NCBI RefSeq assembly: GCF_000332195.1
Contig: NZ_KB235922.1
Location: 2,194,211-2,258,210 of the forward strand
Source: Pleurocapsa sp. PCC 7319
Lineage (GTDB): Bacteria; Cyanobacteriota; Cyanobacteriia; Cyanobacteriales; Xenococcaceae
Direction of reading: 5' to 3'
DNA length: 64,000 nucleotides
Under the pieces are notes generated by a model. It was given only the letters and a program-made list of their open reading frames with translations, was not told where the DNA came from and did no database searches. The position numbers were made by a program, and so were the translations under genes. The stretch's first letter is position 1. The number at the start of each line of letters is the position of its first letter. This document shows positions 38,063 through 46,157 of this stretch, piece by piece.

Positions 38063-38116
38063 GATTATTAGTTCTAGCTAAATTATTTATATTATATAGC
38101 TAGAACTAATAATCAT
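38061..38116. promoter_or_regulatory. Inverted repeat B, perfect 20-bp arms with 16-nt spacer
   Basis: ATGATTATTAGTTCTAGCTA (38061-38080) and its exact reverse complement (38097-38116) flank 16 AT bases. It sits in the 106-bp region between two divergent genes and covers the start codon of the minus-strand gene. The inner 12 bp of each arm (TAGTTCTAGCTA) is shared with copy C, and with copy A apart from one base. It could be an operator for both genes. Confidence 0.8.
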
Positions 38117-38168
38117 TCGCTAATTTCCTAACGGGGATGAGACTTAAAACAAATACTCTCTTAATAGA

Positions 38169-40754
38169 ATGCAGCGACCAAATTACCACCTCTTACTACA
38201 AAGTATTTTAAATAAATCACTAACACCATCTCTCGACCAACAAGATAACTTAGAGCCGGTATATACTTCAGGGAATGGGGACATCGCCGAATTTCTTCAA
38301 GAAAATCTCCTTTGGCAAGAAACAATTCCCCCTCAAAAAGCCAAACGCTATAAATTACCAAAAACTTTACCGCACATACTACGAAAAGCCTTGAAAGTTA
38401 ATGGTATTAACAGTCTTTACTCTCACCAAGCCCGATGCCTACAAGCAATTAGAAAAGGCAAGGATGTAATCATCACGACTGATACTGCTAGTGGCAAAAC
38501 TCTCGGTGCTTATATTCCTGTACTGGAAAATTTGCTTCAGAACGATACTACTGCTTTGGCTTTTTACGGACTCAAAGCATTGAGTGCCGACCAAAACCAA
38601 AAACTGGCACAATTAATTGATGCTATTCCCGAAGCTCAAAGACCTTTTATAGCTCTACTTAATGGAGATGTCAGTAAGCCCGAACGAGAATCTTTACTTG
38701 CCCGCTCTCCCCAAATTATCACCACTACTCCAGAACTTATTCACTATGCCCTGCGACAGGTTTACTTTAACTCTGGTTGGCAACACTTTTTCTCACAACT
38801 AAAATTCATCATCATTGATGAAGCACACACATTTAATGGGGTTTACGGTGCTAATATGACTAACCTGCTGCGACGTACCAAACTCACTGTAGATAAGTAC
38901 GGTGGCAACAGTAGAAAACTTCAGTTTATCTTTCTCAGTGCTACAGTTGGTAATCCTAAAGAGTTAGCCAGAAAACTTTCAGACCGACCGAAGCTTAAAA
39001 GCGATCGACTGTATTGGATCGATAAGTCAGGAGCGAGTAAGCCAGAACAGCAATTAATTGTTACCCGTCCCAGCAGCAATCCCAATGTAGACACAGCCAG
39101 GATTATCTTGTTTCTACTAAATCAAAACCTGACGGGTATTTGTTTTGTTAACAGCAGACAGTCTATCAAAAGCTTGTTTTCAGTCTTAATTGCCGAAGCC
39201 GAAGCTCAAAAATACTATGCTATGGAACAGCAAATAGCTATTTTTTACGGCAGTCTTACCCAACAGCGAAGAGAGCAGATTTTAGCTGGATTAGAACAGA
39301 AACTAATTCGCTGCGTCATTGCTACCTCAGCTTTAGAAGCTGGTATCGACATTGGCAGTCTGGATTTTGCTATTGTCCGTGGTTGGCCCAATTCTTTACA
39401 GGCTTTTCGACAACGTATAGGTAGAGCGGGTAGAAATAGAAAAGGACTGGCTATTTTCCTTCCTACTCAGTATTCTCCGTTAGATCGCTACTATGCCGAA
39501 CAGCCAGAGATACTTCTTTCGGGCAAAGTGGAGCAAGTTAGCTTTAATCCCAACTATCCTTTAGATTTAGGCAAACATCTTATGTGTGCTGCGGCGGAGA
39601 ATGGTTTCAACCTCCAGCAAGCCGAGCAATATTTCAGCTATAACAGCATTCCTCTGTTACAGGCTTTAATGAAGCAGGGAGTACTGCGTAAAAGTAGAGA
39701 ACGGCTATGGGCTAAAGGATATCCCCATCGTGATGTCAATTTCCGTGGTAGCTCTAGCAGTTACAGAGTTAGTCTGCTCGATATCGAACGGGGCGAGATT
39801 GTCGAAGAGTTGGATGGAATTACCGCACAGAGAGAGGTGTTTCCAGGAGCGATCTACCGTCACCAACATCCAACCGAAGGCATGGTAGTATATCGCTGCG
39901 AAGAACTTACTTCAGACAAGGCAGTCTTGAGAAGAATTTCTGATGTTGGATTGTATACCAGAGCCACCACAGAAATTGAGACTAGGATTACCCAGGTTTT
40001 GACCCAGCCCTATAAGCTTACTCTTGCCGACGCTACTTCATCAATACCTCTAGTAAAGCTTACCCTAGCATCTGTGGCGATCGCCGAATCCACTATTGGC
40101 TACCAGCTTTTACAGAAAAAGTACGAGCTTACTTGTTTAAATCCTAAGTGCCTCAAACATAAAGAACCACTACACAATCTCAACTTCTGCCCTTTCTGTC
40201 AGCAGAAAGCCAAACGAGCAGAATTAAGCTGGCTAGTTGATGAACCCAGCTTTGCCGAACCTCTTACCAATGAGCTAAACACAGTCTGTACCAAGATCGA
40301 ACTCGACCCCAATTTTTATCAACAGCTTCAACCAGCGATCGATAAGATTAAGCAAGAACTGGTGTCACATTCACCCAATTTTGTCTGGGAATGTCCCCTG
40401 GAATTTATGGTGTTACACAGTTTTGGTCATTTGATTCTAACAGCACTCCCTTTATTAAGGATGGGAGCATCGAGCGATCTCAATTTTCTAATTAGCTCTG
40501 ACTCCGAACATCCAAAAACATCTACAGGTTACTTCTACGACACTAATGAGGGAGGAAATGGTGCATCAGAAACGGTTTGGCGATATTTTACACAGTTGGC
40601 AGATAAAGGTATAGCCCTAGCCAAACAATGTGATTGTAATAATGGCTGTCCTCGATGCCTGCATCATACAAATTGTCTCGATCGCAATCAGGGTCTACTG
40701 AAACAACTAGGGATCGCTGCTGGTGAATTAATCTCTGCAAATAAAGATTGCTAA
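38169..40754 (+). CDS. DEAD/DEAH-box helicase with DUF1998 (Hrq1/MrfA-like)
   Basis: An 861-residue SF2 helicase. Motif I is TDTASGKT, motif II DEAH (IIDEAHTFNG), motif III SAT and motif VI QRIGRAGR. The C-terminal half has a Cys set (CLNPKC ... CPFC) and the DUF1998 four-Cys site CDCNNGCPRCLHHTNCLD. Relatives (yeast Hrq1, Bacillus MrfA) act in repair of DNA crosslinks. No MrfB-type exonuclease is next to it. The following gene, 41 bp on, is an unknown protein. Confidence 0.88.
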   Translation: MQRPNYHLLLQSILNKSLTPSLDQQDNLEPVYTSGNGDIAEFLQENLLWQETIPPQKAKRYKLPKTLPHILRKALKVNGINSLYSHQARCLQAIRKGKDVIITTDTASGKTLGAYIPVLENLLQNDTTALAFYGLKALSADQNQKLAQLIDAIPEAQRPFIALLNGDVSKPERESLLARSPQIITTTPELIHYALRQVYFNSGWQHFFSQLKFIIIDEAHTFNGVYGANMTNLLRRTKLTVDKYGGNSRKLQFIFLSATVGNPKELARKLSDRPKLKSDRLYWIDKSGASKPEQQLIVTRPSSNPNVDTARIILFLLNQNLTGICFVNSRQSIKSLFSVLIAEAEAQKYYAMEQQIAIFYGSLTQQRREQILAGLEQKLIRCVIATSALEAGIDIGSLDFAIVRGWPNSLQAFRQRIGRAGRNRKGLAIFLPTQYSPLDRYYAEQPEILLSGKVEQVSFNPNYPLDLGKHLMCAAAENGFNLQQAEQYFSYNSIPLLQALMKQGVLRKSRERLWAKGYPHRDVNFRGSSSSYRVSLLDIERGEIVEELDGITAQREVFPGAIYRHQHPTEGMVVYRCEELTSDKAVLRRISDVGLYTRATTEIETRITQVLTQPYKLTLADATSSIPLVKLTLASVAIAESTIGYQLLQKKYELTCLNPKCLKHKEPLHNLNFCPFCQQKAKRAELSWLVDEPSFAEPLTNELNTVCTKIELDPNFYQQLQPAIDKIKQELVSHSPNFVWECPLEFMVLHSFGHLILTALPLLRMGASSDLNFLISSDSEHPKTSTGYFYDTNEGGNGASETVWRYFTQLADKGIALAKQCDCNNGCPRCLHHTNCLDRNQGLLKQLGIAAGELISANKDC

Positions 40755-40795
40755 CGCTTTCCTGTGCCTAATAAATTCAGGGCGTAGAAAGTTAA

Positions 40796-41416
40796 ATGGC
40801 AGTTATTACTTTAAAAAAGCTAGTTTCTCTCAATCAACAGTGTTATTCTCCTCTTGGTAACTTTCAAGCTTCAGAGCGATCGATACAGCAACAATTTCAA
40901 CAACTTGTTAGACAAAAGCGAATGGGTTTAAATATCGAATCCCTGCTAAATTCACAGTTTGCTGTCTGGCTAGAACAATTAGAAAGTTTTATTCCAGGAA
41001 TATTTGACCTGCGTAAGAAAATTTATCTCGATACCAGGTGGCAAGCTCAACTTCAGCTTGAAGAAGTAAGTCATTGGCTTTCGGTTCCAATTAATGCTGG
41101 AGTAGTCAAAAACAAGGTGCGCCTGTATGAATGGCGAATTGGTAGTGCCGAACTTATTTGGTTAGATCGCGTGAAGCTATGGATAGCCTGTAACTATCTT
41201 CAATATCCACCAGAAAAGTTAGTAATAGTTATTTGTGGTTTTTCACCCCAGATCAACGGTCGTGTCACCAAAACTCGCTGGGATGATCGCGACTATAAGG
41301 CTATAGAAAAGGAAATAAAATCTTTGTTTGCAGAAAATACCTCAGCTACTTCAAACCCTAGCAAGTCTTCCGATTACATATTCAACATAGATGAAATAGA
41401 AGAAGTAAAGTTATAA
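40796..41416 (+). CDS. Hypothetical protein downstream of the DUF1998 helicase
   Basis: A 206-residue soluble protein I do not recognise. The N-terminal half is helical and Gln-rich. The middle section (VRLYEWRIGSAELIWLDRVKLWIACNYL ... KLVIVICGFSP) alternates strands and helices in a way loosely like a nuclease core, but I see no reliable catalytic set. A short acidic tail ends it. Its 41-bp spacing suggests co-transcription with the helicase. Confidence 0.6.
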   Translation: MAVITLKKLVSLNQQCYSPLGNFQASERSIQQQFQQLVRQKRMGLNIESLLNSQFAVWLEQLESFIPGIFDLRKKIYLDTRWQAQLQLEEVSHWLSVPINAGVVKNKVRLYEWRIGSAELIWLDRVKLWIACNYLQYPPEKLVIVICGFSPQINGRVTKTRWDDRDYKAIEKEIKSLFAENTSATSNPSKSSDYIFNIDEIEEVKL

Positions 41417-41550
41417 AAAAGCAGGTTTTTGCAAGACTATGACCTATATCACACCTCATAAACTCTTTATTTAGTTTGATAGTAATCGCTGAAAAAAAGT
41501 CTTTAAGTAGACAAGCTATCCCACAAATGTAATGCAGAGAGTTTACGAAA

Positions 41551-42030
41551 ATGATAGTTAGTAATAGTAAATACGTATATTCAGGTAAAGCTGCTACTCT
41601 TCTAGATGTCAGTAATAAAACTTTAGTCAAATGGGTAGATGAAGGATATTTGCACTGTATTAGACAGGGAAAAAACCGTAAGTTTTCTCTTGCCGAAATT
41701 GAAAGATTCATACAAAGTAATTTCTATCGTAGTAGAAAACCAAAGTATACCCTAATCTACGTGCGTGGCAAGAACAGCTTAGAATGCAGGAAATGGGTAG
41801 AGCGAGCTAAAAATTACTGTCACCGGCAAAATTGGGCGACAATAGTTGTTTCCGAATCGGTCAGCAACCGCAGCAATCTAAATACGCTTTACTTCCAGCA
41901 AGCCTTTAACTACTTTTACGATCGCAAGATAGAGAGGCTGATTTGTTGCGATCGAGATGAAGCCAGCAAAATCTTAGCTACCCTAGTTCGGCATAGAGGA
42001 TTGTCAGTATTAAGTATTAATGAACTGTAA
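41551..42030 (+). CDS. MerR-like HTH fused to a degenerate IS607-type serine recombinase domain
   Basis: A 159-residue protein with an N-terminal MerR/excisionase-type helix-turn-helix (YSGKAATLLDVSNKTLVKWVDEGYLHCIRQGKNRKFSLAEIERF). A serine-recombinase-like domain follows. Where the family has Y-A-R-V-S-S, this has YVRGKNS. Where it has D-R-L-A-R, this has CDRDEASK. Catalytic residues are shifted or lost, and no TnpB neighbour exists. It is probably a domesticated DNA-binding regulator (inference). Confidence 0.72.
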   Translation: MIVSNSKYVYSGKAATLLDVSNKTLVKWVDEGYLHCIRQGKNRKFSLAEIERFIQSNFYRSRKPKYTLIYVRGKNSLECRKWVERAKNYCHRQNWATIVVSESVSNRSNLNTLYFQQAFNYFYDRKIERLICCDRDEASKILATLVRHRGLSVLSINEL

Positions 42031-42161
42031 TTTAGCTACATGAAGTTCCAGTTAAGACTACCAGAAGATGACCGAGTAATTTTACTTCGCTAGCTCAAAG
42101 GCAGATAAATCAAGATTACAAAGTATATATACCTTCTCACACAAACATATAGTTAACAAAA

Positions 42162-42833
42162 ATGAAAACTAAAGTACTTTTAATCGAAACCGATCCTGCT
42201 ATTGCTCTTGGATTACCCGAATTGATCGAAAGGAGTCATTCCGAAATCACCGTCGCTGTAGCTACTAATTACCAGGATGGATTGTCTCAAGCTGTCAATT
42301 CAAAACCAGACTTAGTTTTGATGGACTTGAACCAGGGAGAAGGATTGAGCTTGGCAGAAAAGATTAAACAAGCAATTCCCAACATCAAGATCTTATTTCT
42401 TTCTGCTACACTAAGCAGCCAAAAGGATTTAATCTCTTTGATTGCGGACGGCTATAATGGCTTCTGCCTCAAAGGAATTGAGGTTGACGAACTAATCGAC
42501 GCTATCAAAGCTACTCAAAAAGATGAAGATAGCATCTATCTAGATTCTAGAATTCTTAGCGACCTAAGAAAACAGGTTAGCCGTTTGAAAAATATTACTG
42601 AGGAAAGCAATGAAGAGATCGCTAAAATCTTGAATGAGTTTACCAAAAGACAAAGAGATGTTTTAAAATTACTCATCCAGGGAAAAGATGAAGTCGAGAT
42701 AAGTAAGCTGTTGGGAATTACCTACTATACGGTTCGCTCACACCTAAGTGCCATTAGAAACAAGCTTGTAGCGGGAAGCAAATCAGAAGTAATTGCTAAG
42801 TGCTGGAGTACGGGGTTGGCTTACGAACTTTAG
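42162..42833 (+). CDS. NarL/LuxR-family response regulator
   Basis: A 223-residue regulator. The receiver domain has Asp55 (LVLMDLN) and Lys104 (FCLKG). The LuxR-type helix-turn-helix (about 160-215) contains FTKRQRDVLKLLIQGKDEVEISKLLGITYYTVRSHLSAIRNKL. No kinase is adjacent, so it is an orphan regulator on the element. It overlaps the convergent coupling-protein gene by 4 bp. Confidence 0.92.
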   Translation: MKTKVLLIETDPAIALGLPELIERSHSEITVAVATNYQDGLSQAVNSKPDLVLMDLNQGEGLSLAEKIKQAIPNIKILFLSATLSSQKDLISLIADGYNGFCLKGIEVDELIDAIKATQKDEDSIYLDSRILSDLRKQVSRLKNITEESNEEIAKILNEFTKRQRDVLKLLIQGKDEVEISKLLGITYYTVRSHLSAIRNKLVAGSKSEVIAKCWSTGLAYEL

Positions 42834-44761
42834 TTTCTTTGCGCTGGTTTTACTTTGCGCTTGTTAGAAATAGCGATCGCCTTACCCGCCTGGTTCAATT
42901 CCTCAATCAGCTTTTGAGTTTCGGGTTGAGCTACTACTGCTGATGACTCTAACTCTTCTGGCAAGGGTAATAATCTTGCTGCTGCTTCAATTCTCTTGTC
43001 AAGCTCATTAGTTTCCGTATTCCTTCTGCCCTCTGCCTTCTGCCTACATGCGGACAAGTCCTTTGTGCCTTCATCTTGTAATTTTTCACACCGAGCAATT
43101 AGTTGAGCTTTAATCGATTTGCCCCATAGCTTTTCTGACTGTTTTGCCCTCTGCTTATCCTGTTGCGAAATAGGTATTTTCAATTTGTAGGGAAATAGAG
43201 CTTCTTTAGCATTGCCGTAAGCAGGTGAAGTGATGACGCATTTTCCTTCGGGGAAACGGAGAATCTCATCGGAAGTTATTAAAGGCTTTTTGTGGATTTG
43301 CTCGCTCCAATTTACCGAACGAGAGCCATGTCTGCCCATCGATCTGCCTGTAGAACGATTCTTAAGTACAATCTCGGTTTCTCCGTAACGTTTGGAGTAA
43401 ATGTCTGCTGTTTCGACATCCCCTGGATTAAATAATACATGGGTTGAGAGAGCAGAAGCGATCGCCTTGCCTTTTTGAAGTCCATAAGCTTCGTAGAGTT
43501 GATTTAAACTCTGGATACCAATCATCGGCACTCCACCATTACTACGATATTCGTTGACGTAGTTTACCGTGCGATCTAAATAGATCGAGGGGAATTCGTC
43601 GAGGGAATAGACATAGGGGCAGTCTCTTTTTTGGGCTAAATTTTCTACCAAGCAAAGATGGATGTTGGTAGCCAATAAAGGTGCGAGTATCGATCTGCGT
43701 TTATCGTCTAGTTTAAATACCGTAAGCTGCTTTCGCTTTTGCTTGAGCGGGATCGTACTTTTGCCGATAAAGGCTCTGAGGAGATCTTTTTGGATAAAAG
43801 CACTATAGGTAGTTTCGGCGGTAGCTTTGATTCCCGCCACCGTCTTCTCGGCATCCTTACTCGATAAGAAAGTAGCAAAGGTAGCAGCAATCCAGGGATC
43901 TAAGCGATGTTCATCTTCACGATACACGGCATATTCCAAACGCTGGGTAAACTGAGGTAAGCGAGCTAAAGCGTAAACCATAGCCAGATCGGGATAGTCG
44001 CTTGACTTGGCAAGCTGCAACAATCCTTTAGCCAGCATCGCCCCATTCTGTTGAAAGAATGAATCTCCCTTACTATTTTTAGCTCCTGGGGTATTCTGAA
44101 TGATTATCTGACCGATTTCCCCTGCCATCGTTGCGTCCTGGGGACTTTCCATAAAGTCGAGGGGGTTAATTACACCGCTATAAGGTTCGCCTGGAGCAAA
44201 TACCTGAACGCTATAGCCGTAGCGAGTAGCCAGAGCCGTATGTAGCTCCATCTGGTCGCCCTTTTTGTCGTAAATCATTACGGGCAATCCCTGTTGATAG
44301 GCACTTTCCAACACGCGATCGATAATTGAAAGTGTTTTACCCGAACCAGGTGCGCCAATGACCAGAATGCCTCGTTCGGCGTGGGGAAACCAAACTGTAG
44401 GAGAAGCCCCCAGCATCGTCTGCCAACTCGCACCAATTTTTCTGAGTTTTCCTTTAAACCAGTACTTAGGCGTACCACTCCAGAGAGTGCAGGGCTGACA
44501 TTTACCCTGTCTGACACTTTCTATCTGCTTTAAAGCCTTTTTGCTTGCCTGTAGCTTGTCACCGTTATTAGCAAACCGACCGCTGGTAATTCTATTAGAT
44601 TTTTTACCTAGAAATAAGGATACCAGTAGTAAAAAGACCATGATACCCATCATCGATAGAGCATCTGGGTTATTTAAAACTGTTAAAACATCATCAAAAC
44701 TATTACTAGTTGATGTATTAGCTGTAGCTATAACTATATTTCGCTGATTAAAATCGCTCAT
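42830..44761 (-). CDS. VirD4/TraG-type conjugal coupling ATPase
   Basis: A 643-residue type IV coupling protein. One membrane segment (about 35-51), Walker A GAPGSGKT (136-143), Walker B YVYSLDEFPSIY (about 380) and the following GGVPMIGIQSLNQLYEAYG (TraM-recognition region) are visible. It would dock the relaxosome to a type IV secretion channel. The usual second N-terminal membrane helix is missing. A translated repeat (residues about 562-579) interrupts the C-terminal region. Confidence 0.9.
   Translation of the reverse strand: MSDFNQRNIVIATANTSTSNSFDDVLTVLNNPDALSMMGIMVFLLLVSLFLGKKSNRITSGRFANNGDKLQASKKALKQIESVRQGKCQPCTLWSGTPKYWFKGKLRKIGASWQTMLGASPTVWFPHAERGILVIGAPGSGKTLSIIDRVLESAYQQGLPVMIYDKKGDQMELHTALATRYGYSVQVFAPGEPYSGVINPLDFMESPQDATMAGEIGQIIIQNTPGAKNSKGDSFFQQNGAMLAKGLLQLAKSSDYPDLAMVYALARLPQFTQRLEYAVYREDEHRLDPWIAATFATFLSSKDAEKTVAGIKATAETTYSAFIQKDLLRAFIGKSTIPLKQKRKQLTVFKLDDKRRSILAPLLATNIHLCLVENLAQKRDCPYVYSLDEFPSIYLDRTVNYVNEYRSNGGVPMIGIQSLNQLYEAYGLQKGKAIASALSTHVLFNPGDVETADIYSKRYGETEIVLKNRSTGRSMGRHGSRSVNWSEQIHKKPLITSDEILRFPEGKCVITSPAYGNAKEALFPYKLKIPISQQDKQRAKQSEKLWGKSIKAQLIARCEKLQDEGTKDLSACRQKAEGRRNTETNELDKRIEAAARLLPLPEELESSAVVAQPETQKLIEELNQAGKAIAISNKRKVKPAQRN
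43023..43075. repeat. Repeat module inside the coupling-protein gene
   Basis: CTTCTGCCCTCTGCC-type heptamers are followed by TACATGCGG and CCTTTGTGCC. The same composite occurs at 57150-57210 in the VirB9-like gene, in the opposite sense relative to its gene, and its second half occurs in the kinase at 30136. The reading frame continues through it (SACRQKAEGRRNT). Confidence 0.7.
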
Positions 44762-44918
44762 TTTTTGTAGTCAAATAATTAAATTAGCTTTCTTCTCCTA
44801 CACCCCATACCCAATCCCCTAAACCCTTTCAAAACCTATCCCTATAAGTACTAACCGACACTAACCTGGCTATCGCCCCTAGTTATAGGCAAATTTTTAC
44901 TGTTCGATAAATATTAAA

Positions 44919-45866
44919 ATGGTTGAATCTAAAACTAGAAGAAGTAAAACAGCATCAGCAGATTCTGAGTTGGAAATTGATGAGGAACTATTAGACCCCA
45001 AACATAATGAAGCTCGTCCTCCCTCTCTGCCCTATGGCATTGTGATTAACGATCGCCCTGCGGGAATCCTGATTCCAGAGGAACAATTAGAACGAGCCAA
45101 CTGGTATCAACAGGATCTCGAACTAACTACCATCGACCTCACCAAAGCAGTAACGGGATTACTGTTAGACCAAGTTCGCTTGCTTGTGTTAGCAACTACC
45201 CCTGAATATGTGCGTTGGAAAAACGACGAAGATAATTTGGGTGAAAAAGCTGGTACGATTGTCGCTCTCTATGAAGAATATCGATCCAAACTCGACAAGA
45301 AGACTCAGGATGTTTGTTCAAAACACGCCATGATGTTTCTCGATAAGAGCGATCGCCCCCTGCACGAAGTTCCCATTGTTGTCACCTTCAAAAACGTTTC
45401 CTTGTGGTCGTTTAAGTCGGCAAAAGAAGAACATTACCGCAAATTAGAGAAGGTATTTGCTAAATATACTAATCAGCCTTTTAGCAGTAAAAGCGACAAA
45501 TGGCGTTCTCTAGGTGTGCTTTATACTAAATTTAAAGCAGTCAAAGAAGGCAAAGGTAGCAATAAATCTTTCTGCTGTAAAACCGATAAGATTGTCGAGC
45601 CAACCCTCAGTAACTTCCCTCGTCTATTTCTCGGTAAAACCGAACGCAAACGGGAAATTTGGCAAATCCATGACACTATTACGGGATTTGAATCGAGCGA
45701 TAAGCTATTAGCTGCTGGTGATGAATCTACTATCGAAGTATTGCCACCTGCTAAAGAGCAAAGCAGCGACCGCGTCTCAACACGCAAGATCGAGCAGGTT
45801 GAAGATGATGAAGATGACTTTGAGCTAGATGACGACGATCTTCTCGATGATGACTTCGATGATTAA
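44919..45866 (+). CDS. Unknown protein with very acidic C-terminal tail (possible DUF5895/ssDNA-binding-like)
   Basis: A 315-residue protein. A globular part (PYGIVINDRPAGILIPEEQL ... KSFCCKTDKIVEP ... RLFLGKTERKREIWQIHD) is followed by a tail of about 25 mostly Asp/Glu residues (DDEDDFELDDDDLLDD...). Phage single-stranded-DNA-binding proteins end in such tails. Together with the neighbouring polymerase this makes an SSB-like role plausible, but unproven. The first 30 residues are charged and disordered. I recall the body as resembling cyanobacterial DUF5895, with low certainty. Confidence 0.6.
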   Translation: MVESKTRRSKTASADSELEIDEELLDPKHNEARPPSLPYGIVINDRPAGILIPEEQLERANWYQQDLELTTIDLTKAVTGLLLDQVRLLVLATTPEYVRWKNDEDNLGEKAGTIVALYEEYRSKLDKKTQDVCSKHAMMFLDKSDRPLHEVPIVVTFKNVSLWSFKSAKEEHYRKLEKVFAKYTNQPFSSKSDKWRSLGVLYTKFKAVKEGKGSNKSFCCKTDKIVEPTLSNFPRLFLGKTERKREIWQIHDTITGFESSDKLLAAGDESTIEVLPPAKEQSSDRVSTRKIEQVEDDEDDFELDDDDLLDDDFDD

Positions 45867-46049
45867 AACCACTGGCGTTTAATTATTCCAGTTATTAATT
45901 GGAATATAGAAGGTAAAGCAAATAATCCTACTACCCCGACTCTATACCAATTAGCAAAAATAGCTGCTTTTTTATGGGGTTGGGGAATTTTTTTCTTAGT
46001 TTTATTTCTCATGGCTTTGTTGACTGTTAAATTGCTGTCTATAGATTAA
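45867..46049 (+). other. Possible small membrane ORF in frame after a stop codon
   Basis: Directly after the TAA of the acidic-tail gene the same frame stays open for 60 codons and encodes a protein-like stretch with one strong membrane segment (LAKIAAFLWGWGIFFLVLFLMALL) ending KLLSID. There is no ATG, GTG or TTG before that segment, only ATT codons. It could be a small gene with an ATT start, a stop-codon read-through extension, or a decayed gene. Confidence 0.4.
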
Positions 46050-46157
46050 AAGCAAACTAAGTCAGATTAAATTGCCATATCTACCCAATCTCCTCCTCAA
46101 ACCAAATCAATAGTTTTAACTAGGTTTTTTCTAAATTGTCACAATTCTCAACCGTGA

